NCBI RefSeq assembly: GCF_016907995.1
Contig: NZ_JAFBDA010000008.1
Span: forward strand, 1 to 64,000
Reading direction: 5' to 3'
Origin: Clostridium sardiniense
Lineage (GTDB): Bacteria; Bacillota; Clostridia; Clostridiales; Clostridiaceae
Length of the DNA stretch: 64,000 nucleotides
Every line of letters starts with the position of its first letter. Within the stretch, counting starts at the first letter, position 1. Shown here piece after piece: positions 53,833 to 63,634 of this stretch. The position numbers and the translations under genes are program-made. The notes beneath the pieces are model-generated. The model searched no databases. It saw nothing but the letters and a program-made list of their open reading frames with translations, and had not been told where the DNA came from.

Positions 53833-55205
53833 AAGATATTTATGAGTTATTAAATGATTTAGAAATAGATGAAAATGAAATTTTTGAATTAGAGAGTAAT
53901 GATATAGAGAAGAAAAAAATTAAAGATAGGTTAAATAAATCTATAAAGAGAAAGTTTGCATATAAGAGATATGTTATAGTAGCACTAATTACAATGATTA
54001 TCGGAATAAGTTCTCTTTTTGTAGTTAAACCTGCTTTTGCATATGATATACCTATAATAGGGGATGTGCTTAGAGAGCATATTAATAAAAATACAAATTA
54101 TTTAGATTATTTTAATGTTATAGGAAAGACTAAATCAGCTGGTGGGATAGATATTACATTTGAACAGGCAGCATTAGACGATAATATGTTACTTTTAAGT
54201 TTTGTTGTAAAAAATAACAATAAAAAATTTGAAAAAGATAATCTTGACACATTTTCAGATCTATTACTTATTCCAACATCATTAAAAATAAATGGAAAAA
54301 ATAGTGGTGCTGCAAGTAGAGGAAATTGGGAATTCATTGATGATAACACAATAAGGATTATAAAAGAACTTGAATGGGGAGATAAAGGAATTCCAAATAA
54401 GAGTAATATAAAAATAGAAATAGATGATGTACTAGGAGAAGAAGCAGACTTTGGTGTAGAATTTTTTATAGATAAAACAGATATATCAAATAAAACTGTA
54501 AAAAAAGAAATATCTAAAAGAATTGATGTTGGAGGAGAAGAATTTAATATAGATAAAGTAATAGCATCACCACTTACAGTTTCAGTAAGAGGAAGTACAA
54601 AAAAAAATCAAAGGACGTTGGTTGATTATATAGCTATAGATGATAAGGGAAAACCTTTAAATTGGAGAGGTGGAACAAGTTCAGGAAAGTTTTGGAGTAG
54701 AAATAAAATGTTTCATAGTACTCTATTTATAGGAAATAAAGATATGAAGAGTATAGAGTTTATACCTTTCTATAACATAAATAGAGACAGTAAAGATGAA
54801 GTTAAGTTAGAGAGCGGTAAGTTGGATTTAAATAGCAAAAATCCAATTGATATTAAGATAGATAAAAATTCAGGTATTAGAATAAATAAAACTATACTTG
54901 ATAGTGAATATTTAATATTAGAATATGATGATATTTATAAGAATAATGCATATCACTATATACCAACACATAATTTATATATTAACGCTGATGGTAAAGA
55001 AATAAATGAATTAAGGGAAAGTATAGATGATAATAAGAAGGATACTGAATACATTGATTCATTATATAAAAAGTATGATATTTCCCAAAGTAATATAGGA
55101 ATATTTAAGATTGGAAAAGCAAAAGAAATAGAAGTCGGAGTATATAAAAATAACAATATTAAAATATCAGAAGAAGATAGTTTTAAAGTAGATTTAACTA
55201 AATAA
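53829..55205 (+). CDS. DUF4179 transmembrane anti-sigma factor
   Basis: A 458-residue single-pass protein. The cytoplasmic first 50 residues are acidic and helical and would hold the sigma factor. A helix at about 52-70 crosses the membrane, followed by KPAFAYDIPIIGDVLREHI, the hallmark of DUF4179, and then a long external strand-rich domain (DUF5643-like) to the end. The first gene of the pair overlaps it by 4 bases. The external part probably detects a cell-envelope signal; the ligand is unknown. Confidence 0.82.
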   Translation: MKDIYELLNDLEIDENEIFELESNDIEKKKIKDRLNKSIKRKFAYKRYVIVALITMIIGISSLFVVKPAFAYDIPIIGDVLREHINKNTNYLDYFNVIGKTKSAGGIDITFEQAALDDNMLLLSFVVKNNNKKFEKDNLDTFSDLLLIPTSLKINGKNSGAASRGNWEFIDDNTIRIIKELEWGDKGIPNKSNIKIEIDDVLGEEADFGVEFFIDKTDISNKTVKKEISKRIDVGGEEFNIDKVIASPLTVSVRGSTKKNQRTLVDYIAIDDKGKPLNWRGGTSSGKFWSRNKMFHSTLFIGNKDMKSIEFIPFYNINRDSKDEVKLESGKLDLNSKNPIDIKIDKNSGIRINKTILDSEYLILEYDDIYKNNAYHYIPTHNLYINADGKEINELRESIDDNKKDTEYIDSLYKKYDISQSNIGIFKIGKAKEIEVGVYKNNNIKISEEDSFKVDLTK

Positions 55206-55274
55206 AAATTAAGTTAAAATATACTAGGAATAACATAGCTATAGATTGTACAAACTATTTTTGAGGTGATAGTT

Positions 55275-55400
55275 ATGGGTGATAAAAAGAATAATAAAAA
55301 GAAGCATATAGATCATGACCCACAATCAGAAAGTTCAAAAGCAGTTTTTGGTGAACCAAAAGCTAAGGGTTACGAATTTATTCCTCGTACTTTTAAGTAA
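55275..55400 (+). CDS. Small basic hypothetical protein, 41 residues
   Basis: A short gene with a good GAGGTGAT site 7-8 bases before the ATG. The protein is lysine-rich at the start (GDKKNNKKKHIDHD), then ESSKAVFGEPKAKGYEFIPRTFK. The patterned second half (F-G-x-P-x-A-x-G-Y-E-F-I-P-R) looks like a conserved peptide rather than random sequence. It has no helix for a membrane and no cysteines. It follows the anti-sigma gene by 70 bases and ends before a hairpin. Function unknown. Confidence 0.6.
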   Translation: MGDKKNNKKKHIDHDPQSESSKAVFGEPKAKGYEFIPRTFK

Positions 55401-55417
55401 AAATAAATAGACTAATT

Positions 55418-55460
55418 AAATGCAATTAGGATTTAGGTTCTAATTGCATTTAATTTTATA
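55418..55460 (+). terminator. Rho-independent terminator
   Basis: AAATGCAATTAG pairs with CTAATTGCATTTAA over a GATTTAGGTT loop, with a T-rich tail. It follows the 41-residue gene. Confidence 0.78.
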
Positions 55461-55602
55461 AATTTAAAGTGTAAAAGTCTCTTAGTATCATAAGAGGCTT
55501 TAATTTTTATACTATTTGATGGTATATAAAGTAATATGAAAAATTGACCATATATATCTTTTATGATATGTTGAAAATGAATACATATAAGGGGGAGGGT
55601 AC

Positions 55603-56106
55603 GTGGAAAATAAATTAAGCAGCAATGCAATAAAATCATGGATTATAGCACGAACTATATTCTTAGCAATATTAATAGCTATATATATAATAGTTACTTA
55701 TATAGTTCCTAGATTAAATATTTCCTGGGTAAGTAATTTTGTTTCTAGCAATAACAAAATTATAAACATAATATTTTTAATTCTAATAGTTATATCAATT
55801 GTAAGTGCATTCATTGAACCATTTTTTGAGTACAAGCAATGGAGTTATAAAATTAATGAAGAAGAAATTGTTTTTCGAGAAGGAATATATTTCACTAAAA
55901 GTGTTACAATTCCAATCGTAAGAATACAACACATAGAATTAAAAGAAGGACCTATAAATAAAAACTTCAATCTTGCATCTGTAAGTATAGGAACAGCAGG
56001 CGGAAGATTTGAAATTCCTAATTTAGATAAAGATGAGGTTTTAAAGATAATAGAATTTTTAAGAGAAAAGATAAATGAGAATGTTAGAGAGGAGTTGTTT
56101 TCATAA
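55603..56106 (+). CDS. Bacterial PH-domain membrane protein (YdbS-like)
   Basis: A 167-residue protein with two helices (about 15-35 and 45-65) and a bacterial pleckstrin-homology (bPH2) domain from about residue 75: WSYKINEEEIVFREGIYFTKSVTIPIVRIQHIELKEGP in sequence order, with the typical R-IQ-H-I strand and FNLASVSIGTAGG. GTG 55603 follows GGGGGAGGG. The next gene starts 3 bases after its stop. In Bacillus the ydbS-ydbT pair is linked to resistance against antimicrobial compounds; the exact role is unsettled. Confidence 0.82.
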   Translation: MENKLSSNAIKSWIIARTIFLAILIAIYIIVTYIVPRLNISWVSNFVSSNNKIINIIFLILIVISIVSAFIEPFFEYKQWSYKINEEEIVFREGIYFTKSVTIPIVRIQHIELKEGPINKNFNLASVSIGTAGGRFEIPNLDKDEVLKIIEFLREKINENVREELFS

Positions 56107-56108
56107 AG

Positions 56109-57602
56109 GTGGAAGATAAAATAATTTCTCCTGATAATTTGGATAATGATAAGAAAATTAGAAATAATATAAGAAGCATAGTCTATAAATTTTTATCAAA
56201 TATAATAAAGAATATAGTAGCTTTTATACCTATTATTATATTTGCAGGTAAATTAGCATTTATTTTGATTCCAGCGTTTATAATCTTAGAGTTAGTATAT
56301 ACATATCTAAATTGGCTTAATGAGTATATATTATTAAAAGAAGATGAAGTTCGGTATTGTTTTGGAATACTATCTAAAAAAATGATTATAATTCCTAGAA
56401 GTAATTTAAAATCAATGGATATTTCTAGAGGAATAGTAGATAAGTTATTAAGATATAATGCAGTAAAGATAGAAAGCCCATCAATGAATTCAGAATTTAA
56501 AGAGATAAAAATGTATCTAACAATAGATGATATAGATATTCTTAAAAAATTTGCATTCTTAGAAAAAAATATAAGTCTAGAAAAAGAAGAAATCACCAAA
56601 GTTAGATGTGATGAAATCCTTAATAAAGATATTGAAATAGAAGAAAAAAGTAATGAACTAAATATTTATAGAAAAATTATAGATAAGAAAACTCTATTTA
56701 TGTATGGATTAACAAGCTTTAATATAGTAATAATTTTTATAGGATTAGCTAAAGGATATGATATCTTAGAAAACATTATAAGTAAAAGTAGAATAAGTAG
56801 CATTATTTCAAGCGTTGCACCAAAGTATTCGAATGAATTAAATATATTTTATGCTATATTTGCAATAATAGCATTGATCATTATTTTGAAAGCAATTGCA
56901 ATATCATATAATATGATAAAATATTATAATTTTACTATCTCAAAGGAAAATAAAAATATAAAAATAAGTTATGGCTTAATAAGTAATAAGGAATTTTCAT
57001 TTAATGAAAGTAGCGTTAAAATAATAAAACTGAAAGCAAATGTTTTAAGGCAATTGCTAAATTTATATGAGATGCAAGTTGTAATAAAAGGTTATAGCGG
57101 GAATGATGATGAGAAGATAATTCTTTGCCCATTAGGAAAAGAAGAGGATCATATTAGAATATTAAAAGATATACTTCCTGATTGGAATATTGGATTAGAA
57201 AAAGGAGAAGGGATGAAGAGGGGAAAATTTATAATAGTATTAAAGCCTATTATAAATATATTTATTATTTCAATAATAGCTTATATTATTTTAAGAAATA
57301 ATTATGTTTTTATAATAAATTTATTTATTATATTTACAATTCCATCTTCAATACTTAAAGGGAAAAATATGAATTTAAGAATCAAAAATGATAAAATTAG
57401 GGCAGCCAATGGAGGCTTTTTTAAGAAGATAAATATATTAAATAAAAGAGATATACAAGCAGTTGAATTTAAAACTACACCATTTCAAAAAAGGTATGGG
57501 TTAGGTAAGATAAAAATTCACTATTATAGTGAGATTGGTGAAGAGATAAATCTTATTTTTATGGAAAATTACTTGGTAGATAAATTGATAAAAACAAAAT
57601 AG
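56109..57602 (+). CDS. Multi PH-domain membrane protein (YdbT-like)
   Basis: A 497-residue partner of the gene before. It has three bPH2-type segments between paired helices, each marked by a G-x-x-x-K/R-x-x-x-I-P-R-x-x-I or similar strand: RYCFGILSKKMIIIPRSNLKSMDI near 83, NIKISYGLISNKEFSFNESSVKII near 285, and a third near 430. The helices lie around 35-60, 200-225, 240-265 and 380-410. GTG 56109 is preceded by GAGAGGAG inside the upstream gene. Expected to act in the membrane together with the first protein. Confidence 0.8.
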   Translation: MEDKIISPDNLDNDKKIRNNIRSIVYKFLSNIIKNIVAFIPIIIFAGKLAFILIPAFIILELVYTYLNWLNEYILLKEDEVRYCFGILSKKMIIIPRSNLKSMDISRGIVDKLLRYNAVKIESPSMNSEFKEIKMYLTIDDIDILKKFAFLEKNISLEKEEITKVRCDEILNKDIEIEEKSNELNIYRKIIDKKTLFMYGLTSFNIVIIFIGLAKGYDILENIISKSRISSIISSVAPKYSNELNIFYAIFAIIALIIILKAIAISYNMIKYYNFTISKENKNIKISYGLISNKEFSFNESSVKIIKLKANVLRQLLNLYEMQVVIKGYSGNDDEKIILCPLGKEEDHIRILKDILPDWNIGLEKGEGMKRGKFIIVLKPIINIFIISIIAYIILRNNYVFIINLFIIFTIPSSILKGKNMNLRIKNDKIRAANGGFFKKINILNKRDIQAVEFKTTPFQKRYGLGKIKIHYYSEIGEEINLIFMENYLVDKLIKTK

Positions 57603-57654
57603 TTTACATTATAAAATTTAAGGTATTACAGTATTGTAAAGAGTAAGAATTAGA

Positions 57655-57686
57655 AATTTAATATTTCTAATTCTTTTTTTTTGTCA
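57655..57686 (+). terminator. Terminator
   Basis: AGAATTAGAAATTTAA pairs loosely with TTTCTAATTCTTTTTTT (stem AGAATTAGAAA / TTTCTAATTCT), followed by T residues. It ends the PH-domain pair. Confidence 0.8.
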
Positions 57687-57737
57687 TAGATTAGGTATTT
57701 CATTGAATATATTTTAATTAAAGGGAGGGAGTGTAAT

Positions 57738-59660
57738 ATGAATTTTAAAGAATTTATTCAAAGCGATAGAGAGAGTAGAGAAAAGGAAAAGTTTAACGGT
57801 AGCTTCTTAGATTATTTAGAAATAGTCAAAGAAAATCCTAGTATTGCAAAGCTATCTCATAAGAGACTTTATGATACTATCATAAAAGATGGTGTTGAAG
57901 TATTAAAAGGAGAAGATAATTATAGGGTAAAAAGGATATATGGAAATGACATTATAAGAGAATATGGATTCTTTAAAGATAATTTCTTTGGTATTGATAA
58001 AGTATTAATGAAATTGGTGAATTATTTCCATTCAGCTGCAATGCAAGGTGAGGAAGCTAGACAAGTACTTTATCTGGTTGGTCCTGTTGGTGCTGGTAAG
58101 TCATCACTTGTTGAATCATTAAAGAAAGCTTTAGAAAGCTGTGAGCCAATTTATAGTATTAAAGGATGCCCAATGCATGAAGAACCACTTCATTTAATTC
58201 CTAAGCATTTAAGACCAGAGTTTGAAGAACTTTTAGGTGTTAAGATAGAAGGTGATCTTTGTCCTGTATGTAAGTATAGATTATTACACGAATATGGTGG
58301 AAGATATGAAGAGATTCCTATAGAGAAAAAAGGTTTCTCTATTAGATCAAGAAAAGGAATTGGAGTTGTGCCACCAGTTGATCCAAATAATCAAGATACA
58401 TCTATTCTTACTGGATCAATTGATATTTCAAAAATGGATATGTATCCAGAAGATGATCCAAGAATATTCTCATTAAATGGAGCATTTAATGTTGGTAATA
58501 GAGGAATGGTTGAATTTATAGAAGTATTCAAAAATGATGTTGAATATCTTCATACAATTATTACAGCAACACAAGAAAAATCAGTTCCATCACCAGGTAA
58601 GGGTTCAATGATTTATTTTGATGGAGTAATTGTTGCCCACTCAAATGAAGCAGAATGGAATAAGTTTAAGGCAGATCATACTAATGAAGCTATACTAGAT
58701 AGAATTGTTAAAATAGAAGTGCCATATTGTTTAGAGCTTGATGAAGAAGTGAAAATTTATCAAAAAATATTAAAGAAGAGTAGTTTTAATGCCCATATTG
58801 CACCGCATACAATTGATATAGCTGCAATGTTTGCTATTTTATCAAGACTTACAGCATCAAACAAAGTAGATCCAATTACTAAGCTTAAGATATATAATGG
58901 AGAAGAAATTGTTGAAAAAGGTTCAACTAAGAGAATTGATATAAGTGAGCTTAGAGAAGAAGCCGGTTCATATGAAGGTATGAAGGGTATTTCAACAAGA
59001 TTCATAATAAAAGCTATTGATAATGCTCTTTCAAATTCAGAGCATAATTGTATAAATCCACTTAGTATTATGGAAAGCATAATAAAATCTGTTAAGGAAA
59101 TGGATATTGGTTCAGATGATAAGAAGAGATATCTAGGATTTATTCAAGATACAATAAGAAAAGAGTATAACAAGATTTTAGAAAAAGAAATTACTAAAGC
59201 CTTTATACATTCATTTAGAGAGCAAGCTGAAAGTTTATTCAATAACTACATTGATAATGCAGAAGCTTTTGTAAATAAGAGCAAAATAAAAGATACTTCA
59301 ACTGGAGAAGAATTAAATCCAGATGAAGAATTTATGAGAAGTATAGAAGAACAAATAGGAGTTTCAGAATCATCAGCTAAAGGATTTAGAGCAGATGTTA
59401 CATCTTATATGTTCTACTTAGTTAGAAATGGTGGAACAATGGATTACACATCTTATGAGCCTATAAAAGAAGCAATTGAAAAGAAACTTATTGCATCAGT
59501 TAAGGATCTTTCAAGAATAGTTACAAAATCAAGAGTTAGAGATAAAGAGCAAACTGAAAAATATAATGCTATGGTAGAAGAAATGCAAAGAAATGGTTAT
59601 TGTCTACATTGCTGTGATGTAATATTAAAGTATGCTGCTAATAATCTTTGGAAGGATTAA
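57738..59660 (+). CDS. prkA: PrkA-family serine protein kinase / AAA ATPase
   Basis: A 640-residue cytoplasmic protein known from Bacillus sporulation and starvation. The AAA domain has Walker A GPVGAGKSS near residue 116, a Cys pair-bearing insert (CPMHEEPLHLIP, later CPVCKYRLL) and a strongly conserved PPVDPNNQDTSILTGSIDISKM stretch near 215. The C-terminal kinase-like part follows, with a terminal CLHCC motif. GGGAGGGAG precedes the ATG. It leads the prkA-yhbH-spoVR operon, with yhbH 10 bases later. Confidence 0.94.
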   Translation: MNFKEFIQSDRESREKEKFNGSFLDYLEIVKENPSIAKLSHKRLYDTIIKDGVEVLKGEDNYRVKRIYGNDIIREYGFFKDNFFGIDKVLMKLVNYFHSAAMQGEEARQVLYLVGPVGAGKSSLVESLKKALESCEPIYSIKGCPMHEEPLHLIPKHLRPEFEELLGVKIEGDLCPVCKYRLLHEYGGRYEEIPIEKKGFSIRSRKGIGVVPPVDPNNQDTSILTGSIDISKMDMYPEDDPRIFSLNGAFNVGNRGMVEFIEVFKNDVEYLHTIITATQEKSVPSPGKGSMIYFDGVIVAHSNEAEWNKFKADHTNEAILDRIVKIEVPYCLELDEEVKIYQKILKKSSFNAHIAPHTIDIAAMFAILSRLTASNKVDPITKLKIYNGEEIVEKGSTKRIDISELREEAGSYEGMKGISTRFIIKAIDNALSNSEHNCINPLSIMESIIKSVKEMDIGSDDKKRYLGFIQDTIRKEYNKILEKEITKAFIHSFREQAESLFNNYIDNAEAFVNKSKIKDTSTGEELNPDEEFMRSIEEQIGVSESSAKGFRADVTSYMFYLVRNGGTMDYTSYEPIKEAIEKKLIASVKDLSRIVTKSRVRDKEQTEKYNAMVEEMQRNGYCLHCCDVILKYAANNLWKD

Positions 59661-59670
59661 TTAAAAGCTT

Positions 59671-60852
59671 ATGGCAATCTTTAGAGATAATACAATAAAT
59701 CCAGTAGATCATGATAGATCTATTGAAGATAGAAGAAGGCATAGGCAATTAGTAGAAAAATCCATTAAAGAGAATTTAGGAGATATTTTATCAGAAGAGA
59801 GCATTATTGGAGAAGGTAAAAATAAAAAGTTTAAAATTCCTATAAGAGGGATTAAAGAATATCAGTTTGTTTATGGAAGGAATTCCAAAGGGGTTGCAAC
59901 AGGGACTGGAGAAGAGAAACGTGGGGATAAGATAGGTTCTGGAAGGCCAGGACAAGGAAAAGGTAATAAGGGAGCAGGTAATTCAGAAGGTGATGATATC
60001 TATGATACAGAAATAACATTAGATGAATTACTTGATTATATTGCAGAGGATTTAGATCTTCCAAATTTAGATAGAAAAAAATATTCTGAGATAATATCAG
60101 AAAGTGCAGGTAGAAGAAGTGGATATCAAAGATATGGTATAAGGCCAAGACTTGCAAAAAAGAAAACTGTTATGTCTAAAATTGCAAGAAAGCAAGGTAA
60201 GAAGCGTGCATTACTTGAAGCTGGAGCAGGAAAAGAAGACATTAAAATTGAAAGATTCCCATTTAGAGAAGATGATTTAAGATTTTATAGAGTTAAGCAA
60301 AAGCCAAAGAGAGAAAGTAATGCTGTAATGATATTTATAATGGATGTATCAGGTTCAATGGATAGTACAAAGAAATACCTTGCAAGGTCCTTCTTCTTTG
60401 TATTATCAAGATTCTTAAGAAGAAAATATAATAATTTAGCCTTTGAATTTATATCTCATACAACAGTTGCAAAGAGAGTTAGTGAATATGAATTTTTCCA
60501 TAAAGCAGAATCAGGAGGAACTTATATATCAAGTGGTCTTAATGTTGCTTTAGATGTAATAAAAGAGCATTATCCAAAGGATATGTGGAATATTTATCCC
60601 GTATATGCAAGTGATGGTGATAACTGGACTGAGGATAATGAAAAGGCAATGCAAGCAGTTAAAGATTTATGCGGAATTAGTAATATGTTTGGGTATGCAG
60701 AGTTACTTCCATCAACATATTCAACAACAATGTACTATAGATTTAAGAAGGAAATAAAAGAAGATAACTTTATTCCTGTTATAGTTAAAGAAAAGAAAGA
60801 TTTATGGGAAGCATTAAAGCTTATGCTTAGCAAGGAGATGAAGGAGGAGTAG
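59671..60852 (+). CDS. yhbH: YhbH, DUF444 VWA-domain protein
   Basis: A 393-residue sporulation-associated protein. Residues 1-100 are basic and carry a Gly-rich linker ([19 protein letters not shown]). A von Willebrand A-type domain from about residue 205 has the MIDAS motif in [12 protein letters not shown], and the SHTTVAK and ASDGDNW segments follow. Its ribosome site is weak (AAGGA about 15 bases before), which may reflect coupling to prkA. It lies between prkA and spoVR as in many Firmicutes and Proteobacteria. Confidence 0.93.
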   Translation: MAIFRDNTINPVDHDRSIEDRRRHRQLVEKSIKENLGDILSEESIIGEGKNKKFKIPIRGIKEYQFVYGRNSKGVATGTGEEKRGDKIGSGRPGQGKGNKGAGNSEGDDIYDTEITLDELLDYIAEDLDLPNLDRKKYSEIISESAGRRSGYQRYGIRPRLAKKKTVMSKIARKQGKKRALLEAGAGKEDIKIERFPFREDDLRFYRVKQKPKRESNAVMIFIMDVSGSMDSTKKYLARSFFFVLSRFLRRKYNNLAFEFISHTTVAKRVSEYEFFHKAESGGTYISSGLNVALDVIKEHYPKDMWNIYPVYASDGDNWTEDNEKAMQAVKDLCGISNMFGYAELLPSTYSTTMYYRFKKEIKEDNFIPVIVKEKKDLWEALKLMLSKEMKEE

Positions 60853-60858
60853 ATTGTT

Positions 60859-62244
60859 TTGGAATACAATTTAAAAGATTTAGAAATCTGGAATGAAAGA
60901 ATAGAAGAAAAAGCCAAAGCTCTAGGATTAAACTACTATCCTCAAGAATTCGAGGTGATAGGCTTTAATGAAATGATAGGATATGAGGCCTATGTTGGAA
61001 TGCCATCAAAATATCCTCATTGGAGTTATGGAAAATCTTATGAAAAAAATAAAACTCTATATTCGTTAAATTTAACAGGTCTACCTTATGAGATGGTAAT
61101 AAATTGTAACCCTTGTTTAGCTTATTTAATGAAGGATAATACTTTATTACTTCAGATATTAACAATGGCTCATGTTTATGGTCATAATGATTTCTTTAAA
61201 AATAATAGATTATTTAAAGGAGGAACAAATGCAGATAGAGCTCTTGAAATGTTTAAATTAGACTCAGAAATAATAAGAGGATATATAAACAATCCTACCA
61301 TAGGGTATGAGAAGGTTGAAAAGATTTTAGATGCAGCCCATGCTATAAGATATAGTATAGGTAGAAGTATTGGAGTAAAAGAGTTAAATGATGAAGAAAT
61401 AAGAGAAAGAAGAATAGAAGATTATAAAAATAAAATAGTAAATAGAGATTTTTTAGATAGAGATGAAGAGATAGAACCACCAGAAGTAGATAAGATACCA
61501 TTAGAACCTAGAGATGATGTAGTTGGATTTATAATAAAGTATGGGAAGTTAGAAGAGTGGGAAAAGAATATACTAAGAATAGTTAAGAGAGAGACAGAGT
61601 ATTTCATTCCTCAAATAGAAACAAAGACTATGAATGAAGGATGGGCATGTTTCTGTCATTATAACATTTTAAAAAGTCTTGGATTATCAGAAGATCTTTA
61701 TCTTGAATTCTTAAAGAGGCATAATGATGTAGTATCGCCTATACCTGGAGGACTTAATCCATATTATATTGGATTTAAAATATTTATGGATTTAGATAAA
61801 AGGTATGGTAGAGAAAAGATATTTGAAGTTAGGGCATTAGAAAGAGATGCTTCTTTTATAAGAAGATATTTAACCAAAGAACTTTGTGAGGAACTTAATT
61901 TATTCCAATATGGAAAGAGAAGTTTTGATTTTGTGGTAGAAGAAGTATCTGATGATAGGGGCTGGGAAAGTATTAGAGATAATTTATCATTCTCATCAGG
62001 AATTGGGGGAATACCTCATATAAGAGTTATAGATTTAAATAAGAAAGATTATACTTTAACTTTAGAACATGTATATGATGGAAGAGAATTAGAATTATCT
62101 TATGCAAAAGAAACATTAAGGTATTTAGGAAAGCTTTGGGGATATAAAGTTAGATTAAATACAACAGATAGAAATGGAGAAAGCTTTACTTTATTATGTG
62201 ATAATGGAAAAGTTGCCATCTCTGAAGGTAACAAAATACGCTAG
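60859..62244 (+). CDS. spoVR: SpoVR-family protein
   Basis: A 461-residue protein of the SpoVR family, needed for normal spore cortex in Bacillus; its biochemical role is unknown. Recognisable stretches are HWSYGKSYEKNK near residue 54, HVYGHNDFFKNN near 108, the TKTMNEGWACFCHY segment near 257 and GLNPYYIGFKIF near 297. The start is TTG 60859, 9 bases after AAGGAGGAG. No ATG would suit. It completes the operon with prkA and yhbH, 6 bases behind yhbH. Confidence 0.93.
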   Translation: MEYNLKDLEIWNERIEEKAKALGLNYYPQEFEVIGFNEMIGYEAYVGMPSKYPHWSYGKSYEKNKTLYSLNLTGLPYEMVINCNPCLAYLMKDNTLLLQILTMAHVYGHNDFFKNNRLFKGGTNADRALEMFKLDSEIIRGYINNPTIGYEKVEKILDAAHAIRYSIGRSIGVKELNDEEIRERRIEDYKNKIVNRDFLDRDEEIEPPEVDKIPLEPRDDVVGFIIKYGKLEEWEKNILRIVKRETEYFIPQIETKTMNEGWACFCHYNILKSLGLSEDLYLEFLKRHNDVVSPIPGGLNPYYIGFKIFMDLDKRYGREKIFEVRALERDASFIRRYLTKELCEELNLFQYGKRSFDFVVEEVSDDRGWESIRDNLSFSSGIGGIPHIRVIDLNKKDYTLTLEHVYDGRELELSYAKETLRYLGKLWGYKVRLNTTDRNGESFTLLCDNGKVAISEGNKIR

Positions 62245-62290
62245 ATAAGAATAAATTAAAAATATAACAAGTATTACTTAGGAGTATAAA

Positions 62291-62827
62291 GTGAAATTAG
62301 AGGGAAGCAAAACAGAAAAAAATCTTTACAAAACTTTTTCAGGCGAATCCAGAGCAAGAGGTAAATATAATCTTTATGCAGAAAAAGCAAGGGAAGAAGG
62401 ATACAGGTGGGTTGGAGAAATATTTGATGAAACAGCAGCAAATGAATATGCCCATTCAAGAGAGGCTTTTAAAAGATATCTTGGTAAAGTAAACAGTACT
62501 GAGGATAACTTAGTAAATTCCGCTTACTTTGAAAATGAAGAAAGTAAAAGTATTTATAAAGAATTCGAAAAGGTTGCTATGGAGGAAGGTTTTGAAGAAA
62601 TAGCACAATTCTATAAAGAATTACAAGAGGTTGAGGAATCTCATAAAAAGAGATTTTTAACTCTTTGTGAAAAAATAAGGACTGATACCATGTTTAAATC
62701 AAATACGGAAACCTACTGGCAATGTATGAATTGTGGGTATATTCATGAGGGTATGGAGGCTCCTGCAATATGTCCACTATGTAAGTATGAAAGATCTTAC
62801 TTTAAACCATACTGTAAAGTTAAGTAG
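62291..62827 (+). CDS. Rubrerythrin
   Basis: A 178-residue peroxide-reducing protein of anaerobes. The N-terminal four-helix ferritin-like di-iron domain shows the ligand helices GESRARGKYNLYAEKA near residue 18, FDETAANEYAHSREAF near 45, and ELQEVEESHKKRF near 112. A C-terminal rubredoxin-type domain follows with MNCGYIHEG and CPLCKYERSYF (C-x2-C pairs). GTG 62291 follows AGGAG. It comes 46 bases after spoVR without a terminator and could be read from the same promoter. It protects the cell from hydrogen peroxide. Confidence 0.9.
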   Translation: MKLEGSKTEKNLYKTFSGESRARGKYNLYAEKAREEGYRWVGEIFDETAANEYAHSREAFKRYLGKVNSTEDNLVNSAYFENEESKSIYKEFEKVAMEEGFEEIAQFYKELQEVEESHKKRFLTLCEKIRTDTMFKSNTETYWQCMNCGYIHEGMEAPAICPLCKYERSYFKPYCKVK

Positions 62828-62845
62828 ACTAGGAGGAAAACATGT

Positions 62846-63094
62846 ATGTATTATAGATATCCGGAAGGAGACTTCTTTTTTGAGGTCAATGTAAGAGAAG
62901 ATTTAGAATTTGATGAATTTATAGAATTAGACATGTGTTATAGAAATAAAAAAGAAAAATGCAAAGATGGATGTAAGAGCAATAAAAGCTGTAGCTGTGA
63001 AAAGATTATGCATTCTAATAAAGAATATCCTATAGATTTTGCAAAATGGATAAAGACAGATGATGAGTATTCGGAAGAAATGACTTGTAAATGA
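62846..63094 (+). CDS. Small Cys-rich hypothetical protein
   Basis: An 82-residue protein I do not recognise. An aromatic and acidic first half (YYRYPEGDFFFEVNVRED, DEFIELDMCYRN) is followed by a cysteine-lysine cluster KEKCKDGCKSNKSCSCEK (C-x3-C-x5-C-x-C). The last cysteine lies at the very end (MTCK). The cluster looks fit to bind metal. AGGAGG is 9 bases before ATG 62846. It begins 18 bases after the rubrerythrin stop and ends in a hairpin, so the two are likely one transcript. Confidence 0.65.
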   Translation: MYYRYPEGDFFFEVNVREDLEFDEFIELDMCYRNKKEKCKDGCKSNKSCSCEKIMHSNKEYPIDFAKWIKTDDEYSEEMTCK

Positions 63095-63102
63095 AAAGAT
63101 AA

Positions 63103-63137
63103 CTGGTACTTTTGATAGTGCCAGTTGTTTTTTGTAA
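63103..63137 (+). terminator. Rho-independent terminator
   Basis: AACTGGTAC pairs with GTGCCAGTT across a short loop, followed by TTTTTT. It ends the rubrerythrin and Cys-rich protein transcript. Confidence 0.85.
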
Positions 63138-63196
63138 TAAAAGAATATAGGAATTAATATTATTAAATATAATAATTTATTTTAGAAGGTATTATT

Positions 63197-63592
63197 ATGA
63201 ATGAAAAAGTAATGACGTCTCATTATGATGATTTAGTAAAGCTTACTAATTTGCTTAGTTCATATGTAAATTCATATAGACTTCTTGTTGCAGGTGCATC
63301 AGAACTTAACACTATATATGGTAGAAAATCTAGGGAAGTACAAAAAGCTATAGATAGGGCTGATGATATTGGTGGAGAAATAGATGAATTAATTAAGGTG
63401 ATAGACTTATATCAAGATAGTTATCTAAATTATAGTAAGCTTAAAAATGAAATAGTATCAATAAACTATAAAAACGGAAAGATTAAAGAGGAAATTAAAG
63501 GTGTAATACAAACAGAGATAGATAAAGAACTTAAGTTTTTTAATCAACCACTACCTAATCAATCATCACCTATAAGAGATGAGGATGATTAA
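63197..63592 (+). CDS. Hypothetical helical protein, 131 residues
   Basis: Not recognised. The protein is soluble and mostly helical, with a heptad-like central stretch (KLTNLLSSYVNSYRLLV, then EVQKAIDRADDIGGEIDELIKVIDLYQDS) that suggests a coiled coil, and an acidic, Pro-containing tail (QPLPNQSSPIRDEDD). An AGAAGG-like site precedes the ATG. It is a lone gene between two terminators. Nothing around it identifies its role. Confidence 0.65.
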   Translation: MNEKVMTSHYDDLVKLTNLLSSYVNSYRLLVAGASELNTIYGRKSREVQKAIDRADDIGGEIDELIKVIDLYQDSYLNYSKLKNEIVSINYKNGKIKEEIKGVIQTEIDKELKFFNQPLPNQSSPIRDEDD

Positions 63593-63597
63593 AAAAA

Positions 63598-63628
63598 TAT
63601 CCCAGACTAGACTTAGCCTGGGATATGA
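63598..63628. terminator. Bidirectional terminator
   Basis: TATCCCAG pairs with CTGGGATA across a 12-base loop, flanked by A and T runs. It separates convergent genes. Confidence 0.75.
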
Positions 63629-63634
63629 AATACA

